Part shown: piece after piece, positions 10,872-22,404 of the stretch | Layout: every line of letters starts with the position of its first letter | Position numbering within the stretch: the stretch's first letter is position 1 | NCBI GenBank assembly: GCA_025435555.1 | Contig: JAIWWG010000040.1 | Location: 1-64,000, forward strand | Length of the DNA stretch: 64,000 bases | Source: Chytriomyces cf. hyalinus JEL632 | Taxonomy: Eukaryota; Chytridiomycota; Chytridiomycetes; Chytridiales; Chytriomycetaceae | Reading direction: 5' to 3' | Position numbers and translations under genes: made by a program | The notes under the pieces: model-generated | The model's input: the letters and a program-made list of their open reading frames with translations, nothing else | Told to the model about the DNA's origin: nothing | The model's database searches: none

Positions 10872-13547
10872 TCACTCACGTAACTCTCGCAATCCGCGTC
10901 CAAAGTCCCGCATGTTCATGAAACCAACCACCCAAGTGACGAGATTGATCAGCATCTGCACCATGCCTTGCAGAACCACAAAAGCAATCAACCTCACGTC
11001 TCAAGACTCCAAATAATTCACAAATAAAACTCTTACAAAATAAAGCCAACGGCGTCCGCGTAATCTCATACTTTTGATCCGAATACACAGCCACAAGCCC
11101 GTAAAACGCGGCGATAAAGTCCAAAAACATGATTGCAAGGAACGCGTACATCAAGTTTTTACTGCACCGACGAATGGCGCTCCATCCCAAAATGTAAGAA
11201 CACGTGGCCACAATTGCGCCTGCGATGGCTGATGGGAGTAAAAAGTTTTTCGGACCGGAAATTTGGCCGCTGTAGTCAGCAATTACAATGGTTTGGTTCG
11301 TTGCGCCGAGGGTCCACGGAGTACTGAGCATGCGCTTGCGATCAGAGACTCCTTTGTCTGAGTAGTAGAATGCGGCAATCATTTGAGTTGCGAAGCCGAG
11401 AGTAAAGAATATGTTGGCCTGTTGTGGGGGAGTTGTGAGAGAATATAAGCTGCGTCAAAATGATCAGTTATGACCTTCAACAGTAGGATGAACAAGTGGT
11501 ATCGAGTGATGATCCCTAGTTGTTGTTGTGGTTTGCGGAGATGGAGACATGTTAAAGTTTGTGGGCAACTCGGTATGTAAAAGGCTTACATTTCCTTTTT
11601 ATGCTTGCCCCTTGAATTTGGTACAAACTCCAGCCGTATTCTACAATACCGATAAAATGAGTCCGATAATAAATCAAGGAAAACGCAACACGTCAATCAG
11701 AAACACCCCACCTTGATATGTCTTCAACCCCAGAAACAGCCCAAACAAATTCCCCAAGCCGCTGACGCCGACAATCAGTATCTCAATAACATACGAATTA
11801 TCAAGAAGATGAATATTCTGCGCAAGTCTCTCTGTGATGCCCACGTCCAGTTGCCACGGGCACACTCCCAGCAAGTTGAATTTGGCATTGCCAGATTGCT
11901 GGATGAGGGTGCTGTTTGAAGCAATGTATGGGTATCCGCCGTCAGAGTACACGTCAAGGAATGTTGTTGAGCACAGTTTGATGCGGTCGTTGATGTGGTT
12001 CATTTGGATGAAGGAGTAGGACAGGATCCCGAGGTTGAATAACATGCACGCCACGACTTGCATCGTGTTTTTGTTCCAGGCCTGCCGCAAACCTCCATCA
12101 GAAGTCATACCCGAATAGATGTGCATAAATTTTCAAACCGCATCAATCAGTCCCAAAGTCATGAATATTTCCGCAAGGATGAAAAGGCCGAAATAAGCCT
12201 GCGTTAAAGCCACAGCTGTAAACCAAATTTCAAACGCAGCGTGTAAAACGCGATACAATGACTTACGAGAATGAACTCCGCGCTACCACTATTTCCCCCC
12301 CAACTCACGTACAAAAACTTCCACACAGCCCAGAATATGTAACACTCCAAACAGCCAGATATGACAGCCTGCACCACACCGTTAATGAGCATCAACTCTC
12401 CCCATCCCAGTCCCTTTTTCGTGTTGTTGGCTTTGATTGTGTCGATAGCCTTAACAATGGCTTTCACAGCCATTTTGTCCGTCAGCTTCCTTTCAAGATC
12501 TCTTTCACTGACGTTATCAAAACGAGCCATATCCGATTTGTTCGTTTTGACTGTTTCACTTCGCGTCAGGATACTATTTAGGTTCTTTGAGCTTTTCTCG
12601 CTGACTAGAACGCTGGCTCGGCCTCCTGAGAACAGTGAGTAACCGTCCATTTCATTGGAAGCCAGGCTGTCCAAGCTGTGGCGCGCTTCAAAATCGACAA
12701 TGTCATCCTCCTCCGTCGGGTTTTCGTCGGACTCCACGTGTGGGCGCAGATGAAGAAGATGTTTGATACTTCCAGATATGCTTACTTTGTACGAATGCGG
12801 GTTAATTTTGTGCTTATGGAATTCCCAACTGTTTTCGGCGGCTTTATCTGGGTTGGCGAGGTTTATAATTAACAAAGAGATGGCACAGCAGGCAGAAAAC
12901 GTACCTTTTTGTGCTTTCTGATACTTATTTGATCTTCCGGACATGAAAGATGCCGCGCATGAAACATCGTCCTCTGTAAGGTTTGGGTTCGTTACACGAA
13001 GAATTGGTTTAGGGATGGTCACTGGCTTTGCTCCGTCACTGGAAAGCTCCAACGTCGAATTTGAATTGATGGTTCCCATCATATTGACAGCCTCTGAAAT
13101 GCGCACAATTTGGTTTGACTGAGACTTCTTCACGGACCGTTTCTTGGCCATCACACTGCCCACAAGCGTCGCGAATGAAATCGTGGATTTCGATGCGCGC
13201 CGCTCTTCACCAACTTCAGACAAATTTGGTCCTACAGCGATGGTGTGGCTTCCACCGGATTTGAGACTGCGAGCGGGTTTGGGATCGCCAGGTTGAAGCG
13301 CAATTTCGCCGTTTGATTTGAAATTGTTGCTGCTGACGTTTTGTTTCGGCGAGTGTTGGAGAGAAAAGTTTGAAGCGCTGCCAGGCATGGTTCCTTGAGA
13401 GAGCCGCCGTTTCGAAAAGTCGTCGCCGGCAATTTCGTTTGCAGATACGTTGGCTGCTCTGAGAGGACTCGCGGCGAAGCTGATGGGCCGTTTCGCGTTT
13501 TTTGAGTTTGTTAGCCGGCGATGTACAGGCAGTGGCAAATCAGACAT
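10872..13547 (-). CDS. Polytopic (about seven-TM) fungal membrane protein with long disordered N-terminus
   Basis: Eight exons can be placed by phase: 13547-12905, 12847-12267, 12198-12139, 12081-11712, 11640-11590, 11515-11475, 11418-11037 and 10966-10872, giving 740 residues. The first 330 or so residues are Ser/Lys/Asn rich and disordered. About seven hydrophobic helices follow, among them AYFGLFILAEIFMTLGLIDA, ANIFFTLGFATQMIAAFYY and LMYAFLAIMFLDFIAAFYG. After the fourth helix, EYGWSLYQIQGASIKRK followed by RYHLFILLLK resembles a motif of uncharacterised fungal seven-TM proteins. I do not know the function; receptor-like or scaffold roles are guesses. Intron 12848-12904 is 57 bp and keeps the frame if retained. 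Two exons are under 55 bp, so automatic prediction would probably miss them. Confidence 0.7.
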
Positions 13548-13868
13548 TCGGTGGAGCTAATACGAGAGACAGCGGGTATCGGGATGTTGTTTTGGCGAGG
13601 TGATGACACTTTCGATATTTGCTTGTCTGACTGAGTCTTGAGATTCAACTGGCCTTCTTTAATGGTTATGAGTAGTAAGCTTGATGGCCTGTGGGTGATG
13701 GCCTGGATCAAAACGAGAGATTTGCAAGGGTTGACAATCCTTAAGTTTTATTCGTTGCGATTTATTACGATTATACACAGATGAACGCCAGCATAAATAA
13801 AACACCCACAGCAAGACAGCTAATCCAATTGGTGCGCCTTCACCTCATTCAGACTTTTCACGTACAAC
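13548..13868. other. Intergenic spacer between two minus-strand genes
   Basis: It holds the presumed promoter of the seven-TM gene and the 3' flank of the Clr2/GATA gene. An AATAAAACACC stretch at about 13795-13805 on the plus strand is not in the sense needed for either gene. I see no further feature. Confidence 0.4.
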
Positions 13869-16800
13869 TCATACACAAGACTCACTTCCTGATCCGTCCA
13901 AATGGTTGAATTTCACCGACTCCTCCCAATCTAAGCCCAGAACATACTGACCAGGAACATGAATCTCGTCAGCGGTTTTCAGAAATCTGCCCTCCATAAA
14001 GATGGGAAATTCTGGAAACCCAAAAAGCTCAATCTCGTGCGCGATATTCCCGCTCTGGCACGCTTTAACGGGTCCGTAATCGGAATCCTCAAACTGGCTC
14101 AATGCAAGCATATCGTTCCCTAAATCGTCAATCACAATTGGGTCTTCCCATATCCGGCAGGTTGGATCAGCGTCAACAAGCTCTTGAACATTATGACGGA
14201 CACTTTTCACAATCGCAGGCCAACTGACGGATTTGTGAACGAAAGGTTTCATGCCCAGTTCAATGCTTTTTGGAGATCCATTCGCTGGCTTCACGTTGGC
14301 AACCAAATTGAAATTCTTGGACATTGGGCTGATCACTGCTGGCGTCCACACCATTTGATCCGCGGAGAATGTGTGCTGCGCGTGAGCAACGGAATTAAGT
14401 ACAGCAGCTTCAATCATCCTTGTGGGAACTGGAGCGTAATCTCTGTTCAAGATGCCCTTCAAAACGTTCAACGCATTTCGCGCAAAGTCTTCTTGAATCT
14501 CGGGAAGACGCGGTTTTTCAGGCGCAATGTTAATTGGCTCAGTCTCAAGAATGGTTTGATTCGAAGTTTTCGCAAATTCCGAATGGTTTTTATGAAATGG
14601 TTCGAGAAAGAATGAGTTTTCAATTCCATTATCTTGGACGTGCAATTCAATCCCTGCCTGATTACTGTCTTTTTTCAAATGCGGCTGTGTCCGTGGGATC
14701 GGCTCAGTCATCATTCCACCAAATAAGCTGCCAACATTCAATATTAAATTAGCTTGCTCTTTGGATGACATGCTAATGACTGAAGGCGTTCCTGTTGGAC
14801 TTGACGGATTTGACGGCGCTGGAAGAAATGTTGGACCAGTCGTTGAATCTGCGGTGTGAGTTTCGAGAAATAAACTGCGCTCGCCGCTGTGTTTGGTGTC
14901 ACCGTACGCTGGAGCAGACCATGCTTGGCTTTCTTTCATTGTGACAGAGGCCAAAAGGTCTGCAGTTGTTTGGGTATCATCCATTTTGACCTTCTTTCGA
15001 TCGCCGCCAGAAGATTCACCAGGCCGTTTTACATGTTCTATTCCACGATCATCATTTCGTCGCCCAGGCAATGAAACACTTCCTGCGCTATCAATGGAGG
15101 GATTTCGTGATGGCATCATTGATGCTCCAGTATGGGCATTGGATACGGCTCTTTCTGGTCTGGAATCAATTATGGGCACGCCATAGTTCTCAGAATGCGT
15201 TGCTGCGAATGATGGATTACTTCCTTCAGCTGCCTTCCTTGCATCTTCCTGCTCCTTCATCAAGCGCTTCTTTTGCCGCTTCATCGCAACCCGACAACAA
15301 GTATCGCAAAGATCAAAGGACTCAAGGTGCCTCCAGAATGGTGAAATTGCCGTTTTACATTTCGCGCAGGATCTTGCGACTGCGCTGACTGGTGGCATTT
15401 TGTCCCTTCGAACCACAACTGCCCCTTGCGTGCCTGAATACTGATCAGCCGAAGCGCTCTTTGATTCTGATGACGGTTGCGGTGGAAAGTGTGAAGTTTT
15501 GGTATAAGTTGCGGATGGTGTAGTGGCGGATGGTATAGTTGCGGATGGTGTAGCTGCGGATGGTGTAGCTGCGGATGGTGTAGTTGCGGTACTGGATTTT
15601 CAGTTGACTGCCGAACAATATTCATGTGTTTAAGATTGACCGAGTGTTTTTTTATGATCTGTGGTGATGTCACTGCTGAAACCAGCATTCAGTGATGTTG
15701 ACAGCCTTCAAAAATTACGCTGACAAACCGTTGGCAGAGGATGAAGATGGTATAAGAGGCGCAGTTTGAATTTCGGACTCGACTGATGGCAGAAACTTTT
15801 CACGCGCTTCATCGGGAATTGATTCGCTCTCATTATTCGATTCCAGCGGTGGTTGAGAAATCTGTGCAAGGTCAGCGACCGTTTCACTTTTAACGCGTGG
15901 CACAGCAGGAGCCGCTTCTTTATGTTTAAGCTCCGTTTCTCGCTCAGTTGCTGGTTTCATTGAAAGTTCCATTGGCAGGCTTTCGTTTGATTTTGAACGA
16001 TATATTTGAGACAGGGGTATCGCATCTTCTTGATCGCTGTCCATTTCAATCGCGTTTTGTGCATCTGCTCTTTCCAATGCTCCGGCGGTGGTTGCGCCTT
16101 CTTTATCGCTCTTGATTTCAAAAAATCAAAAAAAAGTTTTTCATAAACTGAAGGAGCTGCGATCATACCTTCACTGGATTTCGATGCCATTGACGGAGAA
16201 ACTGATGTCACAGAGGATTTCATCGGGCCATCATTCGCTGCTTCTATGGCCTGTCGGACCTTTTTTTGTCGGATACTACGCCGCATCTTTCGACGCTGGA
16301 TAGTGGAGGCTTTGTTGATGATGCAGTATTAACGCCGTTGTGTCTGGTGTCCCTGACGATGGCGCGCTAGATGAACCTGGTTTAGAAGCCTTTTTACTGC
16401 AGCAGATGCACTGGCAGATATGCTCGGGCTGGTGCTGTTTCAGCATAAGATGGAACAGGTGATGGGAGAACTCCCTTCGGCTGGTGGTGTTGAAAGCCGG
16501 GTCAAGGAAGGACAGTGGAGACGAATGCGAACGCATAATTAACCTTCTGAATTTTCCTCCTGAAGGATGCCCGTAGATGTACTTGTCCGTTGTTTTTGAT
16601 CCATTGCCGCGCTTTGTTTTAAACATCTTGTAACCGGCCGGAAATGAGGAGAACACGGCACCCGTTTCGATAAGCCCCATTTCTTGCTGAAGAGCAGGTT
16701 CAGTCGCAAGAAGTGGTAAGATCTGTGATGCGTTTTCGTGTATGGAAAGATGGCAGAGTATGCGGAGTTGATAATCTGTTCAGACTTACTTCTTTCGCCA

Positions 16801-16906
16801 GTCCTTCGATCCATGAGCTCTCTTCCTCAGGCGTTAGATTCAAAAGCGTTGATGACTCCTCTGACGGGAGTTGTCCAGCGTCTGAGGGGGGCGCTGTGAG
16901 ATGCAT
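13869..16906 (-). CDS. Clr2 N-domain protein with GATA-like zinc finger
   Basis: Exons 16906-16790, 16686-16544, 16480-16377, 16309-16169, one to 15719 with an unresolved start, and 15591-13869. The N-terminal part has FSSFPAGYKMFKTKRG, KYIYGHPSGGKFRS, EFSHHLFHLML and CQCICC, which together form the Clr2 silencing-factor N-terminal module. A basic stretch (RRSIRQKKVRQAIEAAN) and a disordered Ser/Glu region follow, then five TTPSA repeats, then CAKCKTAISPFWRHLESF with CDTC, a GATA-type finger with a 16-residue loop. The long C-terminal part is Ser/Pro rich and ends in an acidic region I cannot assign. The architecture suggests a DNA-bound silencing factor. The splice junction near 16.10-16.15 kb does not keep frame and may hide an A-run length error. 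The true start may lie upstream. Confidence 0.65.
15525..15591 (-). repeat. 15-bp coding repeat (TTPSA x5)
   Basis: Five near-identical 15-bp units encode Thr-Thr-Pro-Ser-Ala (one unit has Ile for the second Thr), directly at the start of the last exon of the Clr2/GATA gene. The repeat sits in a disordered linker. Confidence 0.8.
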
Positions 16907-17176
16907 TCGCGGTTGGAGATGAGAGGTCAATATTTAAATTTGACAAGCACAAACAATATCCATGAAACCACTCTTTGCAACCACCAGACAAGAACTGTAA
17001 GTGGCGGGCCATACTTAAAGTATGCGGAAGGAACTTGCCGCAGCGCACCCACTGACCCGACACCATCCCATCCAACGCTCCCAGCTGCGAGTACGCGCCC
17101 TTCTTCCGCAGCTACCAGAGCGGGGTCATACCACAGACGGCGTATGTGCGGGTGAGACGGCTCGTGTGACACAGTG

Positions 17177-19736
17177 ATGGCTCACAGTGGCGTACCAGGG
17201 TTTCTGATTGACAAATTCGCATCTTTCGGCGACTTTTTCAACGGACCCGTCTTTGTGAGCCACGGCGGCGGACGGTCAAGGCCACGCGCCGCTATGCTTG
17301 GACAGGGCGGTTTCACGCTTTCGAACGACTTTGAGCTTGAAGATTCACAGGAGGAGTCGGACAGGAGCATCGCTGGTCTGATAAAGGCAAAGGAGACGTG
17401 CTCACCCGTCGTTGTTATCATGGTATCCTCCCAAACGCATTCCCCGTGGAACTTTTCTTTTCTCTTACAAGTCAAGAACCCAGGGCTCACAGTATCCGCT
17501 CATTCAAGACGCGAATTTGCCAGGAGGATACAATATTCTCGGCTCGTATCTGGTCAGGGACTACTGGGCATCGAAAAAGTATGGTGACTCTTCGGCTAGC
17601 CTCGATGGCCCTGCAGTGCGAATATACCATATTCGGTACAAATTCAAATTTCAGGTTTGCAACCCCAGCATCGTTCAAACTGGCACTGACATTCAGGTTT
17701 TAACGCGTCAGTGGATTCATTCCAACGCTCAACAGCTCTGGTTTTCGACTCAGCCACATGTGGAACCCATTCAACCACCTCCAAAGTTCTTTTGTCTGAA
17801 GTGCAATCGCGCGTCATCCAGCGTTTACAGAGAGCGGATTTGTCTCAACCCAAGCTGTATTGATTTCTTCGTCGTAATTGATGAAGTCACTGGCGCTCGC
17901 TCAGACCTGGATGTCACGAAAACTTGGAATGTCCTGTATAACGACGAATTTGTAAAACCGTGGATTTCTGACGGCAACGAAAAATGGCCGCCTGATAGCA
18001 TCATTCCGCCACCGCTGAATGACGCAGAAACGCGCGTGAGTCAGATGCGCAATGATATTCCATCGGCGCTTGATTGCAAAGAATGCGGGCGCATCAGCTG
18101 CAGAGTTGAGTGGAATTTCTGGAAATGCCGGAACCCAGTTTGCATTGTAAGTTCATCGCCGCTTGACACCGCAACTTGCTTTTCTTAACTCGCTTTGTCC
18201 GATCGTGTATGATTTGAAAAGCGCGATTCCCGCCCACCAAAACCCGTCAGAAAAACGCGCGAATGGTCTTGGATACATGCACTCTTCTGTCCTCTCGAAA
18301 CCCATGCACGGTGTCCTTCGACCGGAGTCTGTTTTCTGCGCCAACCCCACCACCGCGTATACACTTCCAAATGGAGGCGGCACAATTTTGCATATTCGGA
18401 ATTCTTTTCGTGGCAGCAGTATCGCAGACGAAATACTGAATTCATTCGTCGAAGCCGATAATCTACCATTGTCGCGACAAACGTTCAGGCAACATCAATG
18501 CAAGTGCCTCGTCATGCATTCAGATTTTTCGCGTTAATTCTTACTTGGCTTTTCTTTTGGCCTTGGCGGACAGTGGCTGGCTTTTTGTCGCAGCAGTTTT
18601 CGTACAATGTTGGAGCTGCATATCGATATGCAAGTAGTCACGGTGCCAGCGATATCAATGACGCACCAGTACCTGTTCAGATGGCGTTGAAACACTTGAA
18701 AAGTCTGATTCCTGGATACTGTTTCAATGAATACCTGATCTTGGGATACTTGAATGGTATGTTCTCAGTTACCCTTCTTTCTCAGTGCTATGGAATCATA
18801 ACATCGCGCGCAAACAGGTCAAAAAATGAATTTTCATTCAGACGATGAGCCAGGCCTTGGTGCCAGCGTTGTGTCATGGTCTTTCGGAAGCGAAGCCGAA
18901 ATGTGGTTTCGAGATCGGGCCACATCAAAACGGAGACGCAACGACGCACCAACCAGCACGGCAAAAACAGACCCAACCAGTTTACTTAGTTGCATCCCGA
19001 ATGCAGGCCATCATCTTATACCAAGCATGAATGAATCGCTGCAAACCTGGTTTCAGCGCCCTTTGAAGTTATACCCACCCCTTTCCCACATTGGACATAT
19101 ATCCACAACAATCCAGAACAAATATTTATCGACCATTAACAGCAACATGACGTTTCCTTTGACTTACGATTCTGACCACCAAAAAATGTTGCGCGCTTTT
19201 AAGCGAGGCACGCCAATCCCAAACAAACGTGATATCTCCGATACCTCAGCAAAAGTCAACCCATCCCCGAAGAGAAGTGCAATCAGCATCAATATGATGC
19301 CTAACAATGAAAGACTGCCTCCAGCTGACGAGGAAGGCGCGGAAAATGGCGCTATGGTGAAGAAAGTCTCGAATTCAAAACGGGTTGGCACCCACCAAAC
19401 GGAGCCTGCAATCGTTGAAAACGTGGTACCTCAGACAGCCGCTCTCGATACATCAACTACAAAACCGTCATCGGGCGTTTCTGCCAAAATAAATGAATCT
19501 GGTAAGAAGGAGGTGCAGCGAGTTTGTCTGAAGCTCATTTTGCGGCATGGAGATTTGCTGATTCTGGTGAGTGAAATGTGGATGTGGATATTTTTCTAGT
19601 CCAAAACAGCGAACTAAATAACGATGTGTGCGAACATTTGAAACAGGATGGGCGAAGCATTCAACAGAATTACGAACATTGTATTAAACCCATAAAAGGG
19701 ATTCGATTCGTTATAACGGCTAGATGCATTCAATGA
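17177..19736 (+). CDS. AlkB-like 2OG-Fe(II) oxygenase with N-terminal Cys-rich pairs
   Basis: Exons 17177-17422, 17472-18146, one ending at 18532 (start unresolved, between 18163 and 18328), 18574-18756, 18818-19566 and 19647-19736. The catalytic half reads FLSQQFSYNVGAAYRY, FNEYLILGYLNGQKMNF, then HSDDEPGLGASVVSWSFG, which supplies the HxD iron ligands, and ends with NYEHCIKPIKG and RFVITARCI, giving the distal His and the R-x5-R pair that binds 2-oxoglutarate. This is the AlkB/ALKBH2-3 pattern of nucleic-acid demethylases. The N-terminal half carries two Cys clusters (CLKCNR...CLNPSC and CKECGR...CRNPVC), probably zinc-binding. A disordered insert of about 150 residues sits between the two halves of the catalytic core. 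Substrate (DNA or RNA) is unknown. Confidence 0.82.
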
Positions 19737-20064
19737 CTTAGGGAAGCGCGAAAATGGGAAGCGCGAAAAAGGCTTCCAGTTTATTTTGTTTGGCACCTCA
19801 AAAAGGATTTGGAATTAAACTGGCCCTGGTTTTTCAGTTATTGGAGAGCTTTGTTCGGCGGGCATTGCACGTTGCAATGAGTGGGGCCTCGTCGTTTGTT
19901 GAAAATTTACATCGTCACCCCGGCTGCTTAATTCACAAAAACCACACAACAAGGATTTCAGGAATGTCTGTAAAACGCGCTCATTATGCTGCATTAGCCG
20001 CAATAAAAACATGTTCCAAATCCGTCAACATTTTTGCTTGGTTGAAAAAAAAAAAAAAAATAGC
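19737..20064. other. Spacer between AlkB-like and F-box/LRR genes
   Basis: It ends in a 17-base A run immediately before the ATG of the LRR gene. A short direct repeat (GGGAAGCGCGAAAA, twice) lies at about 19741-19770. No gene is visible. Confidence 0.45.
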
Positions 20065-22317
20065 ATGCATCTGGTCAACTTACCCCTCGAAGTCCTGGTG
20101 CAAATATTTCTGTTCCAGATGGACCCGTTCATGGCCGTAAAGTGTCGGCGCGTTTGCCAATGTCTCAACAACTTGTTGACAAGTCCTCTCTTCTCGAAAC
20201 TGATTGGCCTTGTCCATTTTGGACTCGTCGGTATTCCAATGTGTATAACAAAACTGGATCTCTATGGTTTCATTACGCCAGCATCCTTTGGGGACGGCTC
20301 TTTGGCAAAAGCGCAGGAACACGTACAGAAATCATTCCGAACAAGAAGATTCCATGACTTTGCCGCGAACACTGTCACTGTGCTCCCAATCAACCCTCGC
20401 ACGGCAATCAGCGAGGATGACCTGCTTGAAATCTGTGCATGCGCCACCAACGAGCACAGAGTTTTTTACTTGACTGGTCCACTGCCAAGCACAATTGGCA
20501 ACCTGAAGGATATGATATCCTTCAACTTACAAGGCCATTATATGCATGGTTCTATTCCGCACCCTTTGGGCGAGCTGATTAAGCTGACAAGACTGAATTT
20601 GGAAGGCAATCCCATGACTGGTCCCATCCCGTCGGAGTTGGGCAACCTTGTCAACTTGAAAAATCTGAATCTGAGTCGCACGCTTCTTAATGGCACGATA
20701 CCCGACAGTCTTGGGAACCTTGTCAACCTGGAGGTGATGAATATGTCCAATGCAGAGTTGACGGGCGCTATTCCTGCGAGTTTTGGGAACTTGGTCTGTT
20801 TGGTGGAATTGTGCCTGGAGAGTAACCAGCTGTCAGGCAAGGTGCCAGATATGTTTGCAGGGATGAACAAGCTGCGAACTTTGACATTGGGCTGCAACAA
20901 CTTGGAAGGGCCAATGCCTGCCTCCATCGGTCTATGCATGCAATTGATAACACTTGACGGCAAGCGGAACAGATTTTCGGGTGATATCCCTGATTGGATA
21001 TTCCGGCTTTCTTCTCTGCGGAGCGTGAGTTTTGAAGGCAGCTTGAAAGTCTCGGAATGTTTGTTCACGTATAAAGGCCGTGCCGATCCCTTCACCGAAA
21101 CTGTCTCACTTAACTGCGCGTCCGAAGGAGGCAGGCTTCCGGACATAATGGATGACATTTCACAGCTGAATCGCTCTCAAAATCGCCTCTCCGGGAGCTT
21201 TCCAAGCCGCATTTTGGCACTTATGAACCTTCATTACCTTCGCCTTGATGGCAACAATCTCAGCGGTTCACTGCTATCTGAAATTGGAGGTTTGGCAAAC
21301 TTGGGGTTTCTGTCGCTTCGCAGAAACCAATTCTCTGGAGCAATCCCTGACTCCATATCCGGCCTTGTTGCGTTGAGAAGATTGGACCTAAGCCAGAACT
21401 TGTTCGTCGGCAGGATTCCAGATTCAATCACCGCGGTTGTAAACCTCACTCATCTGTTCCTGCAATACAACCATCTTAGCGGGCATTTACCGATGGGCAT
21501 TGGACGTCTTACTTCTCTCGAGATTCTCAACCTCAGTTTCAACTGCTTCTGCGCTGACATTCCCAAGTCTGTCAGAAACCTTCGGCGTATGCGGATCATG
21601 GATCTCAGTCACAACCAGCTCACTGGCGAGATTCCACCAGGCATTACCATGATTTCAGATATCCGCGAGCTTCATTTAAACAACAACGGCCGTGAGGATC
21701 GATTGCGTGAATGGAATGGAGAGTTGAACCTCAGTCACAATCAATTGACTGGTTCCGTGCCGAAATGCTTTTCGAGGCAACCCTTGCGCTCTCTAAAACT
21801 GAATCATAATCGGCTGTCGGGTCCGCTGCCAAAATTTGAAGAATGGGACTACATTCAAACCCTGCACCTGGACCACAACCAATTCTCTGGTTACTTGCCG
21901 AGGTCAGCGAGAGGCGGGTCAAAGTTGACGAGCGTAAATTTCAGCCACAATGAGTTGTCAGGGTCCATTGCTGCGTTCATTTTATCTTTTGACCGCATTG
22001 GAAGCTTGAATCTGAGTAACAACAGCTTCACCGGTACTCTACCCAACACGGCATTCCAATACCTCACGCGAGTTCATTCGCTCGACTTGAGCAACAACCA
22101 ATTAAGTGGGTTGATTCCCGCGTCTCTTGCAATGTGTCACGTCTCGGAGCTGTTGGATCTCAGTGGAAACCATTTTGAAGGGGGAAATTTGCCGGAACGT
22201 TTGCAAACGCAGTCTGGGGGAAAAGTGGTGATTCCGTTTCGTTGGAAGAAGGAAATGGATTCCGTATCGATGTGCAGGAAGAGGCAGGAATTCCGCTCTT
22301 ACTTGTTTACTTGCTGA
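20065..22317 (+). CDS. F-box protein with plant-type leucine-rich repeats
   Basis: A single 750-codon frame. The first 45 residues (MHLVNLPLEVLVQIFLFQMD and a CRRVCQCLNNLL helix) form an F-box, which would bind Skp1 in an SCF ubiquitin ligase. From about residue 130 to 720 follow some 20 leucine-rich repeats of the LxxLxLxxNxLxGxIP type usual in plant receptor kinases (for example NLVNLKNLNLSRTLLNGTIP). No signal peptide, transmembrane helix or kinase domain is present, so it should act inside the cell as a substrate receptor. I chose ATG 20065 because an earlier in-frame ATG (20011) would place an A-run encoded poly-Lys before the F-box. A stretch at about residues 320-370 is irregular and may be degenerate repeats. 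Confidence 0.82.
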   Translation: MHLVNLPLEVLVQIFLFQMDPFMAVKCRRVCQCLNNLLTSPLFSKLIGLVHFGLVGIPMCITKLDLYGFITPASFGDGSLAKAQEHVQKSFRTRRFHDFAANTVTVLPINPRTAISEDDLLEICACATNEHRVFYLTGPLPSTIGNLKDMISFNLQGHYMHGSIPHPLGELIKLTRLNLEGNPMTGPIPSELGNLVNLKNLNLSRTLLNGTIPDSLGNLVNLEVMNMSNAELTGAIPASFGNLVCLVELCLESNQLSGKVPDMFAGMNKLRTLTLGCNNLEGPMPASIGLCMQLITLDGKRNRFSGDIPDWIFRLSSLRSVSFEGSLKVSECLFTYKGRADPFTETVSLNCASEGGRLPDIMDDISQLNRSQNRLSGSFPSRILALMNLHYLRLDGNNLSGSLLSEIGGLANLGFLSLRRNQFSGAIPDSISGLVALRRLDLSQNLFVGRIPDSITAVVNLTHLFLQYNHLSGHLPMGIGRLTSLEILNLSFNCFCADIPKSVRNLRRMRIMDLSHNQLTGEIPPGITMISDIRELHLNNNGREDRLREWNGELNLSHNQLTGSVPKCFSRQPLRSLKLNHNRLSGPLPKFEEWDYIQTLHLDHNQFSGYLPRSARGGSKLTSVNFSHNELSGSIAAFILSFDRIGSLNLSNNSFTGTLPNTAFQYLTRVHSLDLSNNQLSGLIPASLAMCHVSELLDLSGNHFEGGNLPERLQTQSGGKVVIPFRWKKEMDSVSMCRKRQEFRSYLFTC

Positions 22318-22404
22318 CGTAGCTTGATTGATATTTTTAACTGTCATATATTGAAGAGAATAAAGTGGATTTGTTTTTGGAAGATATATGCTGACGGAAA
22401 CCCA

